Source of the DNA: a virus
DNA length: 39,675 nucleotides
Reading direction: 5' to 3' (one strand)
IMG/VR virus record: IMGVR_UViG_3300036768_001035
Coordinates: 1-39,675 of that record
Position numbers and translations under genes: made by a program. Below, one piece after another: positions 1 through 6,918 of the stretch. The notes under the pieces are model-generated. The model was not told the origin of the DNA, did no database searches, and saw only the letters and a list, made by a program, of their open reading frames with translations. Every line of letters starts with the position of its first letter. Within the stretch, counting starts at the first letter, position 1.

Positions 1-528
1 GACAATGCCGCCATCGATGCCCAGGAACTGCTCGACCTGTGCGGGCGTTGGTTCCTCAATCTCACACGTCGCCAGCAGGTAGAACGCCCCACCCGTGTAC
101 CACAGGTCGCTCTCGCCCTGCTGATGCTTCAAGAGTTCACGCTGGCGTTCGCCACACTGGTAGGGTATTGCCTGGCGACCCGCCACTGTCCAGATCGAAA
201 CCGTCTCGGTCTGCTGGCGATAGTTCAGGATACGACTGTCGTAGGGAATTGCCCCGTGTTCCTTGAAGGTTCGCTTGGTCTTTTTGTCGGCTTTGTAGCT
301 ATCGGCCACCTTGCCCAGGCAGCGCACGACCATTTGTGCCGCCAGGCCAAACTGCTCGCGCAGGCCAGCATACAGCGCCTTGTGCAAGGCCAACTGGTTG
401 AAGACCTGGTTTGCCCAGGCGTAATCGCTGATGGCCTGGCAAGCCGCGTTCGCGCGCTCAAGGGTTCGCTTGAGGAGTTCGCGTTGTTCGTCGGAGGGAA
501 GGAGCTTCACTTGAGCAGTCAGTTTCAT
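1..528 (-). CDS. tnpB: TnpB (IS200/IS605 OrfB-type RNA-guided nuclease), C-terminus beyond window
   Basis: Reading the minus strand from the ATG at 528 gives 176 open codons that run off the left edge. The product begins MKLTAQVKLLPSDEQ and contains LKRTLERANAACQAISDYAW, the usual N-terminal helices of IS605 OrfB/TnpB proteins. It reaches LGIDGGIV at the window edge, which fits the RuvC-I motif carrying the first catalytic aspartate. TnpB proteins are RNA-guided DNA nucleases carried by IS200/IS605 elements and help keep the transposon in place. No TnpA (Y1 transposase) is visible, so this may be a tnpB-only element or tnpA may lie to the left. The zinc finger and the remaining RuvC motifs cannot be checked. 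The gene lies directly upstream of, and divergent from, the lysis module. The family call is firm; activity is unknown. Confidence 0.88.
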   Translation of the reverse strand, partial: MKLTAQVKLLPSDEQRELLKRTLERANAACQAISDYAWANQVFNQLALHKALYAGLREQFGLAAQMVVRCLGKVADSYKADKKTKRTFKEHGAIPYDSRILNYRQQTETVSIWTVAGRQAIPYQCGERQRELLKHQQGESDLWYTGGAFYLLATCEIEEPTPAQVEQFLGIDGGIV

Positions 529-572
529 GCTGATCAGTATACCACAAAACTCAAGCAATTGACAGGAGGAAA

Positions 573-614
573 GGCGTATTCCTCCCCGCGTTAAAACGCG
601 GGGGCTCCTACGCC
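573..614. mobile_element. Terminal hairpin of the tnpB element
   Basis: Between the tnpB start and the next gene lies a strong imperfect palindrome. GGCGTA (573-578) pairs with TACGCC (609-614), and inside it CCCCGCGTT (584-592) pairs with AACGCGGGG (595-603). Subterminal hairpins of this kind mark the ends of IS200/IS605 elements, where single-stranded transposon ends are recognised. The element boundary is therefore probably between about 604 and 621, only a few bases before the ATG at 622. The exact cleavage site and target tetranucleotide cannot be read without an uninterrupted relative. Confidence 0.6.
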
Positions 615-621
615 GAATCGC

Positions 622-1503
622 ATGAAAAAGTTCGCTCTTCTTGCTACTGTTGTCGTACTGCTTCTCGCGGGTTTTAATCCCGCTACTGCTCAGCCCAATA
701 CCACTGTCACTTGGACTGACATCCGGGACTATGCCCTGCGGCTTGATAAGCTGCGCAAAGCGCTGCCTGAACCACAGATCGAAGCCAGCGACGCGCTACT
801 GCAAGCGTGGGTGCTCGAGATGCTGCCTTTCTACGAAGAGGTTGGCATCTCACGCGGGCAGGCGACAGCCCCGGAGAGCGTCAAGTTTGCCGCCTACAGC
901 GATGCGATGGAACACATTCACGTGCTCGGCCAATCCGATTGTGGTCAGCACATTTTCATCAACGCCCGCATGCTCAACCCAGTGTCGGCCTGGTACAACC
1001 GCCTGGATTTCATCGGCACAATTGCACACGAACTGGTGCACCAGCAGCAGGGCGCGCTGTGCCGCTCCATGCCTATCAATCTGGTCGAGACAACGGCTCA
1101 GGTCGGGATGGTCGAAGTGCTGTCAGCCATGAGCCTGGGTGGAAACAAACTATCGGCGAGAGCGCTGCTCAACGAGCTTTTCGATATGTCGATGGCTTCC
1201 GCACGAGCCTTCTCGCTGGACCCGAAGTACGCCAGCGAGTATAGCGCTCTTGAGGCGCAGGTTTATACGACGGCGCTGGAGCGGGGGCGAGCGCTCCGCG
1301 CGCGCCTATCCTGGAAGGGCAAAGAGGCGCGGCTACAACAAATTCTCATGATTTACAATCTCGACCCGCTGAGCCGCCTCATGGTCGCCTGCCGGGGAGA
1401 CCAGACGATCAGCGGTCTGGCAATCCCCAATCCGAAACCACTGAACGTAAGCGATTTCTGCTTCTTCAATGCAAATCTGGAGGCTATCCTTGCTGGTCGC
1501 TGA
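622..1503 (+). CDS. Secreted HExxH zinc metallopeptidase-like protein
   Basis: A 293-residue protein with a typical Sec signal peptide (MKKFALL, hydrophobic core to about residue 20, likely cleavage after ATA/TAQ near residue 24; no lipobox cysteine). The central motif HELVH at residues 136-140, preceded by hydrophobic residues (FIGTIA), is a zincin HExxH. Glu156 in NLVETTAQ, 20 residues on, is a candidate third zinc ligand (gluzincin-like spacing). Four cysteines (about 107, 147 and two near the C-terminus) could form disulfides. It is the first gene after the tnpB element and overlaps the next gene by 14 bases, so it belongs to the lysis cassette. It could help break down envelope proteins or peptidoglycan cross-links, or be a virion protease. 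The metallopeptidase call rests on the motif and signal peptide; I do not recognise the family. Confidence 0.6.
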   Translation: MKKFALLATVVVLLLAGFNPATAQPNTTVTWTDIRDYALRLDKLRKALPEPQIEASDALLQAWVLEMLPFYEEVGISRGQATAPESVKFAAYSDAMEHIHVLGQSDCGQHIFINARMLNPVSAWYNRLDFIGTIAHELVHQQQGALCRSMPINLVETTAQVGMVEVLSAMSLGGNKLSARALLNELFDMSMASARAFSLDPKYASEYSALEAQVYTTALERGRALRARLSWKGKEARLQQILMIYNLDPLSRLMVACRGDQTISGLAIPNPKPLNVSDFCFFNANLEAILAGR

Positions 1504-2377
1504 AATCTTTACCTCTCCGGTTGATCCAGACGCTCCAGTAGCGAGCCCGTATGGAGCGAACTGGTACTCTACTAACCCCTATGGCAACTGGTATTACCTG
1601 GGGCCGGGCAATACCAACCCAGCCTACCACACCGGCGACGACCTCATATACTGGCCCGGTGGCCCGGCGCATAAGCCGATCTATGCTATCGCCAATGGGA
1701 CAGTGATTTACCGCGACAGGGTGAAGAATGCCGATGGCTCCTGGTCATCGTGGGGGAAACTCATCGTGATCGAGCATGTGCGGCCTGATGGCTCGCGGGT
1801 CTACAGCCGCTACGCTCACGAAGAAGATTGGTTAGTTGAACTAGGCGACCAGGTGCTACGCGGGCAGATGATTGCTCACGTCGGCAACGCCGAAGGGCGC
1901 TTTGCCTATCACCTGCACTTCGATATCAGCCTCACAGACGCACTGAAGCGCAGTCCCTGGGACTGGCCGGGTCTCGATATGGCCCGTATCCAGCGCGATT
2001 ATGTCAATCCGACCCGGTTTCTACAGGAGAATGGAATCATGACTGAACAGGACAAATTGAAAGCAGTACGCGACTCGCTCAATGGCGCACTCGAAATCCT
2101 CAACGGGCTGATTAGCGCGCCCGCCCCTACGCCCGCGCCGGCTCCGGCTCCGGCGCCTGATGGGGTGATGATGTACGTCAAGGCCGCTGACGGCCTGAAT
2201 GTGCGTCAAGGGCCAGGAACCAGCTTCCCTATTGCCGGGAAAGCGCTGTTTAATACTCCGCTGGTCGTTAACCCAAACACGACAGCGGCCAACGGCTACA
2301 ACTGGATGCAGGTGCTTCAGGGCCCGTTTGCCAACCTCTATGTGGCGAAAGAGTTCCTTGACACAAAAAAAGCGTAG
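1490..2377 (+). CDS. M23-family peptidoglycan endopeptidase with C-terminal SH3 domain (endolysin, N-terminal part)
   Basis: The product has a LytM/M23 metallopeptidase domain followed by a Pro/Ala linker and a bacterial SH3 (cell-wall binding) domain. Zinc ligands fit HTGDD (HxxxD, near residues 47-51) and YHLHFD (HxH, near residue 144). The linker is a PAPAPAP run and the SH3 domain holds GLNVRQGPGTSFP. M23 enzymes cut peptide cross-bridges of peptidoglycan, so this is a phage lysin. I chose the TTG at 1490 because GGAGG lies six bases ahead; an in-frame ATG at 1469 has no ribosome site. The frame ends at TAG 2375-2377, directly after a run of seven A. That run forms a canonical A-AAA-AAA slippery heptamer, and a -1 shift would fuse this protein to the downstream glycosidase domain (see 2365-2411). 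Confidence 0.85.
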   Translation: MLVAEIFTSPVDPDAPVASPYGANWYSTNPYGNWYYLGPGNTNPAYHTGDDLIYWPGGPAHKPIYAIANGTVIYRDRVKNADGSWSSWGKLIVIEHVRPDGSRVYSRYAHEEDWLVELGDQVLRGQMIAHVGNAEGRFAYHLHFDISLTDALKRSPWDWPGLDMARIQRDYVNPTRFLQENGIMTEQDKLKAVRDSLNGALEILNGLISAPAPTPAPAPAPAPDGVMMYVKAADGLNVRQGPGTSFPIAGKALFNTPLVVNPNTTAANGYNWMQVLQGPFANLYVAKEFLDTKKA

Positions 2378-2411
2378 CGCCTGGGCCTAGTACGAGCGCC
2401 CCGCCCCAGGC
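2365..2411 (+). promoter_or_regulatory. Predicted -1 ribosomal frameshift signal joining the two endolysin parts
   Basis: In the M23/SH3 reading frame the codons are ACA AAA AAA GCG TAG, so the heptamer A-AAA-AAA (2365-2371) sits in the exact phase needed for tandem tRNA slippage. Seven bases later GCCTGGG (2379-2385) can pair with CCCAGGC (2405-2411), a 7-bp stimulatory stem at the usual spacing. After a -1 shift the frame stays open through a Pro/Ser/Ala-rich linker (SVAPGPSTSAPPQAAWK) into the glycosidase-like domain. A homopolymer sequencing error (true run of eight A) would give the same fusion without programmed shifting. Confidence 0.6.
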
Positions 2412-2421
2412 TGCGTGGAAA

Positions 2422-3159
2422 ATGGGGCTGCATTTCCACTACTCACCCAACTTCGACCTGGTACGAGCGCTGGCTCGCGCCGGGCGGCTGGCAGGTATTA
2501 CCATCATCGACGACACAGACTTTGCATCGTCGCTGGTCGGTCAGGTGCCATACGTCGTGCTCCGCAAATATGGCATGGAGCACCGGGGCTACGTCGAGTA
2601 TGGCGCCGCACCGGGCGTCATCTATCAGTTCGACAACGAACAGCAAATGGACCCCGACAACGACTATTATCTCGACATTATGCGAGAAGCAGACCGACGG
2701 GGCCGCAAGGTTGTCATCTTCAACGACGCCGTCGGAACCACCGAAGATGACCGGTGGCTGCGCCGCACTGAAGCGCTCAAGTACGCTAAAGCGCATGGGC
2801 ATTTTGTTGGCCTGCACGCTTACGGCGACACAACAAAGGGGGACAACAACTACTGCCCGATGACCGACCCGTCTAGCTGGCGCTGGTTCGCAGGCCGGTA
2901 CGAGCACCTGTACTCTCTACAGCCGCCGGAAGCCCAGCCGGATCTCATCCTCACCGAGTGCGGGGCGGGCGGCTTCCAGCTCAACGCCACACTCGACCAA
3001 TGGCTGGCCGACGTGCGGCGCATGAACGAACTGGCACAGCGCGCGCCGTACCTGAAAGCCTTCAACTGGTGGACGATGGCGCGGCCAGGGCTGGGCTTTG
3101 ACCGCGACATTCTCGACGACTATGTGCGGTGGCTGCTACCACCCGGCTCGAATCGGTAA
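2422..3159 (+). CDS. TIM-barrel glycoside hydrolase-like domain (endolysin, C-terminal part)
   Basis: The 245-residue product starts MGLHFHYSPNFDLVRALARA and shows alternating strands and helices of a (beta/alpha)8 barrel. QFDNEQQ (Asn-Glu, near residue 73) and LILTECGAGG (Glu, near residue 179) match the acid/base and nucleophile positions of clan GH-A hydrolases, and FNWWTMA lies on a late strand. It is therefore a candidate muramidase/glycosidase for peptidoglycan. The ATG at 2422 has no convincing ribosome site, and the frame upstream is open back to the slippery run at 2365 and encodes a typical interdomain linker. I infer that the domain is normally made as the C-terminal part of an M23-SH3-glycosidase lysin through -1 frameshifting. 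The exact GH family is not recognised. Confidence 0.65.
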   Translation: MGLHFHYSPNFDLVRALARAGRLAGITIIDDTDFASSLVGQVPYVVLRKYGMEHRGYVEYGAAPGVIYQFDNEQQMDPDNDYYLDIMREADRRGRKVVIFNDAVGTTEDDRWLRRTEALKYAKAHGHFVGLHAYGDTTKGDNNYCPMTDPSSWRWFAGRYEHLYSLQPPEAQPDLILTECGAGGFQLNATLDQWLADVRRMNELAQRAPYLKAFNWWTMARPGLGFDRDILDDYVRWLLPPGSNR

Positions 3160-3163
3160 ATGC

Positions 3164-3182
3164 TTTCAACAAATTCTTGGCA
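3164..3182 (+). promoter_or_regulatory. Copy 1 of the phage TTGACA dyad element (holin operon)
   Basis: TTTCAAC-AAATT-CTTGGCA begins five bases after the stop codon at 3159 and lies 62 bases before the start at 3244. It matches five minus-strand copies of the form TCAASMAATCCTTGACA and is the only copy facing right. The last half is a TTGACA-like -35; no clear -10 is seen. Likely a promoter or operator for the membrane/holin genes. Confidence 0.5.
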
Positions 3183-3243
3183 GGGGGGATGCACAATAGG
3201 GGCAGACCATCGCCGGCCTCATTCTCCCCTGCGAGAGTTTCCT

Positions 3244-3786
3244 ATGTCTACAGCCGACTTTCTCAATAAATATGCGCCTTCTTTGATTGCCCTGGTACTG
3301 GCCCTGGCTGGTATTGGCATTACATGGCTCAAGAGCCGAGCCGACAAGAAAGCAGTGGGCGTCAAAGACCTGGAAGCCGATGCCAAGATGAAGCAGTTCG
3401 TAGCTGATTACGCTACGGATGCCAACAAGCGCATCGCCGACCTGGAAAGCCGTCTGAGCGTTGCATTGGGAAAGTGGATGGACGCCGAAAACGCTGTGCG
3501 CGATATGACGCGCCAGTTAGCCGAACTAACAGAGCAGTTAGAGGCAGCCAAACAGGAGATCGCTCGGTTGAACGATGTCATTGTCGACATGGAAGCGGCT
3601 CGCCAGGCCGAACGTATGGCATTCCAGGCAATGGCGACCCAGTTGGCAGAACTGACAGCGCACAACCATGCACTCGAAGCGCAACTTCGGGAGAAAGATA
3701 CCTTGATCGACGAACTGAGGAGGAAAAACAATGAGTCAGGAATTTCTCATTCACGTGATGCAGCAGGTCTTGAGCACGGTCATTGA
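3244..3786 (+). CDS. Single-pass membrane protein with long coiled coil (lysis accessory or spanin-like)
   Basis: I start the gene at ATG 3244, which places an N-terminal membrane helix (SLIALVLALAGIGITWL, residues about 13-29) right after a short leader. An upstream in-frame ATG at 3160 would add an unlikely tail and contain the TTGACA element. Residues about 60-165 are a heptad-rich coiled coil (ADLESRLSV, LTEQLEAAKQEIARLN, ELTAHNHALEAQLREK). Size (180 residues) and topology resemble inner-membrane spanin (Rz-type) or holin-associated proteins. The 3' end overlaps the holin gene by 56 bases in another frame, an arrangement also seen in lysis cassettes. The function is inferred from position and topology only; a tail-chaperone or structural role is less likely in this place. 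Confidence 0.55.
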   Translation: MSTADFLNKYAPSLIALVLALAGIGITWLKSRADKKAVGVKDLEADAKMKQFVADYATDANKRIADLESRLSVALGKWMDAENAVRDMTRQLAELTEQLEAAKQEIARLNDVIVDMEAARQAERMAFQAMATQLAELTAHNHALEAQLREKDTLIDELRRKNNESGISHSRDAAGLEHGH

Positions 3787-4228
3787 ACTGGCTGTCACAC
3801 TGATTATCGTACCCGCTATCGGTGTCCTGGCCGCATCTGCCGTCAAGTTTGTGGCCTTGAAAATCAAAGAATACGAGAGCCACATGACAGAGCAGCAGCG
3901 GCTCCTGGTGATGGAAGCCGTTCAGTTGTGTGCGCAAGCCGCTGAACAAATGGGCCTGAAAGACGCGCTGCTGCAAGATGGCGCCAAGAAGAAGGAATGG
4001 GCGCTCCAGCGAGCGCAGGAAATTGCCGACTACTACAAAATCAAGGTTAATGTCGGCGAGTTGGAAGCGATGCTCGAAGCCTCACTGCTCGCCGGAATTC
4101 ACCAGGGCCTGCAAGAAGTCGATCTGTCCGAACTGGAACCGCCCCCGCACGCACCTATGGGCCTGGCTGCCAGTGCGCCAATCTACGCGCAGGGCAGTCC
4201 ATTACCCGCTACGGGCAGTGAGGAATGA
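3731..4228 (+). CDS. Holin, LLH family
   Basis: A 165-residue protein with one strong membrane helix near the N-terminus (VIELAVTLIIVPAIGVLAASAV, about residues 17-38) and a soluble helical C-terminal part. AEQMGLKDALLQDGAKKKEWA, followed by YYKIKVNVGELEAMLEASL, is the pattern of LLH-family phage holins (Phage_holin_6_1): a lysine-rich helix, then a short domain reading K(I/V)xVxxxELEAMIEA. These proteins permeabilise the inner membrane at the end of infection. A good ribosome site (AGGAGG) lies nine bases before the ATG, inside the upstream gene. The Pro/Ala-rich C-terminal tail after residue 130 is longer than usual for the family. The call is fairly safe given the domain and lysis context. 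Confidence 0.78.
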   Translation: MSQEFLIHVMQQVLSTVIELAVTLIIVPAIGVLAASAVKFVALKIKEYESHMTEQQRLLVMEAVQLCAQAAEQMGLKDALLQDGAKKKEWALQRAQEIADYYKIKVNVGELEAMLEASLLAGIHQGLQEVDLSELEPPPHAPMGLAASAPIYAQGSPLPATGSEE

Positions 4229-4231
4229 GTC

Positions 4232-5290
4232 GTGCTCCCCACCAAACCAATCAGTGGCAAGCGCCAGCAGGTTCGTCAATACCTCTTAGAACACCCAGAA
4301 GCTTCCGAACTGTCCTGCCGTGAACTGGCCGACCAGCTGGGAGTGAGCAAGTCTCTGGTAGCAGAAGTGCAGGCCGACTTGCGCAGCGGTGACACACCAG
4401 CAGCCCCTGAGCCTGCTCCAGCCAACGATACCACAGACCGCCTGCGCGAGTGGTTCGGGGATTCCTGGCAAAGCTATCGCAAGCCGAAGCCGCACTCGCA
4501 AAATCACCGTAATGTGTGTGCCATTGGGGACATCCACAGCGCGCCTAATACATCGCTGATCAACCAGATTGCGGAACGGAACCCGGACATCATCGTGCTC
4601 GGTGGCGATCTACTCGACGGCGACAAACCCAACCGGCATATCAAACTGCCAGAAGATCCGGCTCCGCGCACCGTGCAGGAAGAAATCGGCATCGTGCGCG
4701 CAATGGCTCAGTTCTTCCTTGACAATACCGACGCAGACTTGAAGGTGATGCGCGGCAATCACGATGACCGGTGGTTCAAGAAGGTCGCCGAAGTGCTGGA
4801 CGATGACGAGCTCAGTCTGTTCATCGACCCGCTCAAGGCGGCGGTGGCGGGGCTGCCCCGCACCGAACTGGTCAAGATACACCTGACCTACCAGTTGCCC
4901 GACAGCGCAGAGCGGGATTTTGGCGAGACGAACTACATGTACAGCATGGGGGATGTCCTGTTCAGCCACGCCAATTTCACTGGCTCGAATGCCGGAGACG
5001 CTGTGCGGAAGCTGGTGGTCTGGATGGATCGCTGGCGCCGAACGCTTCATATCGATCCCACCATCTTCGTGCAGTTCCACTCGCACGGGCAAGCCTGGCT
5101 CACCCACGATGGCGGGAACGTCATCCTGATTGAGCCGGGTATGGGCTGCGACCCAGCGGCGGAAGCCTGGAAAGTCCGGTACGACCTGAAGTGGAAACCG
5201 GGTGTCCTGGGCGCGCTATACTTCGAGCAAGACCTGGTCAACGGCCAGTGGATCACAGACCGCAAAACGCTGGCAATCTTGCATCCTTAG
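4232..5290 (+). CDS. HTH-calcineurin-like metallophosphoesterase
   Basis: The protein (352 residues, GTG start with GAGGA seven bases ahead) has an N-terminal helix-turn-helix, LSCRELADQLGVSKSLVAEV (residues 27-46), then a Pro/Ala linker. From residue about 95 comes a calcineurin-type phosphoesterase core. Its metal motifs are GDIHS (D100, H102), GGDLLDGD (D126), RGNHDDRW (near 175) and HSHGQ (near 290), in the correct order, so all metal ligands seem present. Members act on phosphodiesters or phosphomonoesters, including DNA. The gene is the last of the lysis operon and stops just before the terminator at 5300. The joining of a DNA-binding-like HTH to the catalytic core suggests a nucleic-acid substrate, but this is inference; the role in lysis or packaging is unknown. 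Confidence 0.75.
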   Translation: MLPTKPISGKRQQVRQYLLEHPEASELSCRELADQLGVSKSLVAEVQADLRSGDTPAAPEPAPANDTTDRLREWFGDSWQSYRKPKPHSQNHRNVCAIGDIHSAPNTSLINQIAERNPDIIVLGGDLLDGDKPNRHIKLPEDPAPRTVQEEIGIVRAMAQFFLDNTDADLKVMRGNHDDRWFKKVAEVLDDDELSLFIDPLKAAVAGLPRTELVKIHLTYQLPDSAERDFGETNYMYSMGDVLFSHANFTGSNAGDAVRKLVVWMDRWRRTLHIDPTIFVQFHSHGQAWLTHDGGNVILIEPGMGCDPAAEAWKVRYDLKWKPGVLGALYFEQDLVNGQWITDRKTLAILHP

Positions 5291-5299
5291 TTAAACTAA
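5287..5299. promoter_or_regulatory. TTAGTT-A-AACTAA palindrome
   Basis: A perfect 13-bp palindrome that overlaps the stop codon of the phosphoesterase gene. The same word with a G centre occurs at 34265-34277, and truncated or variant forms lie at 28260-28271 and 28206-28218, all at gene junctions. It may be a protein-binding site. Chance is possible because part of it is stop codon plus AT-rich sequence. Confidence 0.3.
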
Positions 5300-5326
5300 A
5301 ACGCCCCGTCTTGGGGCGTTCTTTTT
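5300..5326. terminator. Bidirectional intrinsic terminator between converging operons
   Basis: AACGCCCC (5300-5307) pairs with GGGGCGTT (5313-5320) around a five-base loop and is followed by CTTTTT on the plus strand. Read on the minus strand, the same stem is followed by TTTAGTTT. It separates the rightward lysis operon (stop 5290) from the leftward tail-fibre operon (last stop 5346), so it can end transcription from both sides. Confidence 0.85.
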
Positions 5327-5345
5327 CAGCCGGGCGGCTGCCGTT

Positions 5346-5642
5346 CTAGAAGTTGGAAGCTTCCACGACGAATTTCGCTTCCTCATTGTTCTTATCTGTC
5401 AGCACGCTGTAGAAGTGCAGGCCAGACACAACGGGCTTGATCTCGCAGTGATACTGTCCCACTGCATCGCGCACCACCGACGGGTGAGTACCGTACACTA
5501 GCACAGTGGCGCCGCTCTTGGGGGTGCTCTCAGCACGCCACCTGAATTCCAGTGTGGCCGGGTCGACCAGGTTCCCATTTTTGTCAGTCACTTGGGCGTA
5601 TAGCATGATGGCGTCGCCCAACTGGTAAGTATTGGCTGGCAT
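5346..5642 (-). CDS. Ig-like small virion protein
   Basis: A 98-residue all-beta protein starting MPANTYQLGDAIMLYAQVTDKNGN. The pattern of a strand, DxNGNLVDPATLEFRW, GQYHCEIKPVVSGLHFYSV and a final strand KFVVEASNF is typical of an immunoglobulin-like fold (Big/macroglobulin type). These often decorate tails, capsids or fibres and bind carbohydrates weakly. It is the last gene of the leftward tail operon, and its ATG overlaps the stop of the upstream 45-codon gene by one base (TAATG). It is probably a fibre or adhesin accessory protein. No catalytic motif is visible. Confidence 0.6.
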   Translation of the reverse strand: MPANTYQLGDAIMLYAQVTDKNGNLVDPATLEFRWRAESTPKSGATVLVYGTHPSVVRDAVGQYHCEIKPVVSGLHFYSVLTDKNNEEAKFVVEASNF

Positions 5643-5779
5643 TACTGCGCCTCCTCATCCCATAGCTCGACATGCACAGGCTCGGCGTCGGATACTGTCA
5701 CTACCGTCGCAGGCTGGTCATCCATCGAGAGTATCTGCTCGTTGGGCGGTGGTGTGTCAGTTACAGGTAATGGCGTCAT
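5642..5779 (-). CDS. 45-residue acidic peptide, unknown function
   Basis: A short open frame with ATG at 5779 (ATGA overlap with the stop of the glycine-rich adhesin) and stop at 5642-5644 (TAATG overlap with the Ig-like gene). The product starts MTPLPVTDTPPPNEQIL and is rich in Pro, Asp and Glu, with a beta-prone middle (ATVVTVSDAEPVHVELW). Perfect translational coupling on both sides supports a real gene in the tail operon. It could be a small fibre-linker or decoration peptide; I do not recognise it. Confidence 0.55.
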   Translation of the reverse strand: MTPLPVTDTPPPNEQILSMDDQPATVVTVSDAEPVHVELWDEEAQ

Positions 5780-6918
5780 AGTGTTACCTTGCAGGTTCCT
5801 CCTGCTCCACCCGTACCGCCGTTTGGTGGTACCCCCGTTGTGCCCGCAGTACCTGTACCGCCTGTTGTTTCACTGATCGTGCCATTCCACAAGTTCACCA
5901 GGGTAATGCGGCCACCGCTGCCGCCTGTTCCACCAGTGGATGCAGTGGATGTGCTATAGTTCCCGCCGTTACCACCGGTGCCCCCAGAGGCATCTAGGGC
6001 GTTGCTAGCGCTGGTGCCAATCAGTTGCCCGTACTGGAGATAGATCCAGCCACCACCGCCACCACCACCGCCGCCGCCACCACCACCAGTGCTGCCACCA
6101 CCCGGCGCGTTGGAGCCATTCCCGCCTGTTCCGCCGATAGCCGAAATGCAGGAAGCCGCAGTGGTGCTGCTGCTCCGATTGATGGTGCGCGCGGCGATCC
6201 ATAGGACACCGCCGCCACCACCACCTCCGCCTCCGCCGCCGCCAGTACTTGAGCCGCCAGCACCGCCGCCACCGCCACCGCCACCAGCACCACCGATGAG
6301 CAGAGTAACTCCGCGTATCGGTTCAGGCATGACTCGATGGCATGGTAGAGACAGGCTAACTGTGCCGCCGTTGGCACCTGCTGACCCGGCACCGGTCCCC
6401 GAACCGCCTGCGCCGCCGCTGCCACCTGCACCACCATTGCCGGGGTTCGCGGCCCCACCAGTAGTACCAGCGGAACCTGTGGCGCCGCTGTTGCCGCCTG
6501 CGCCACCGCTGCTACCGCTACCACTGCCTCCAACTGTCTTGGCCGATAGAGCGGTTCCGCCTCCCGCAGCCCCCTGGCCGCTAGCTGAGGTACCATTATT
6601 GCCATTATTATTAATCGCGCCAGCACCAGCGTTGGTCAGGTCGAGTGTGCCTTTGACAAACAGTTTGTAGCTTGCGGTGTTGATTTTTGCTGTGCCAGAG
6701 ATCGTGACATTGTTGTAGTACATATCTCTGGTCAGCGTTGTCGTGCCAGAACTGATAGTGAGATTACCGTCGGAACCATCCCCGAAGAACTGAATATTAT
6801 CCAGCATGGGAGCCCACGACGCATTCCCGTTGGCATCACTCACGAGTGCCCTGCCAGCAGCCTGGTTACCATCCAGGTATTGCAAGGCGTTGGTAATCAC
6901 TGTGTTCAGGAAGCGCAT
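5776..6918 (-). CDS. Glycine-rich tail adhesin (polyglycine receptor-binding protein)
   Basis: 380 residues in three parts. Residues 1-45 (MRFLNTVITNALQYLDGNQ, ...NGNASW) look like a fibre-attachment segment. Residues 45-95 are a beta-rich strand repeat (GNLTISSGTTTLTRDMYYNNVTISGTAKI). From residue 95 to the end comes a very glycine-rich region with runs of up to about a dozen Gly interrupted by Ser, Thr, Asn or Ala. Such regions form polyglycine-II sandwiches in adhesins of some phages (for example Gp38 of S16/T2-like phages), whose variable loops bind the host receptor. Candidate loops here are LPCHRVMPEPIRG, VLWIAARTI and WIYLQYGQL. The gene overlaps the gene before it by one base and the gene after it by four. 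Receptor binding is inference from composition and position. Confidence 0.6.
   Translation of the reverse strand: MRFLNTVITNALQYLDGNQAAGRALVSDANGNASWAPMLDNIQFFGDGSDGNLTISSGTTTLTRDMYYNNVTISGTAKINTASYKLFVKGTLDLTNAGAGAINNNGNNGTSASGQGAAGGGTALSAKTVGGSGSGSSGGAGGNSGATGSAGTTGGAANPGNGGAGGSGGAGGSGTGAGSAGANGGTVSLSLPCHRVMPEPIRGVTLLIGGAGGGGGGGGAGGSSTGGGGGGGGGGGGVLWIAARTINRSSSTTAASCISAIGGTGGNGSNAPGGGSTGGGGGGGGGGGGGWIYLQYGQLIGTSASNALDASGGTGGNGGNYSTSTASTGGTGGSGGRITLVNLWNGTISETTGGTGTAGTTGVPPNGGTGGAGGTCKVTL

Noticed and set aside
550-569. CTCAAGCAATTGACAGGAGG resembles the TTGACA dyad element
   Set aside because: It lacks three central bases and lies within the tnpB element's 5' region, so I regard it as chance.
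3177-3193. Possible sigma-54 promoter (TTGGCA with TGC 12 bases from GG)
   Set aside because: Only copy 1 of the element fits this; the other five copies have TTGACA and different spacing, so sigma-54 is not a common explanation.
6089-6670. Proline-rich frame opposite the glycine-rich adhesin
   Set aside because: Poly-Gly codons read backwards give poly-Pro; no start signal.
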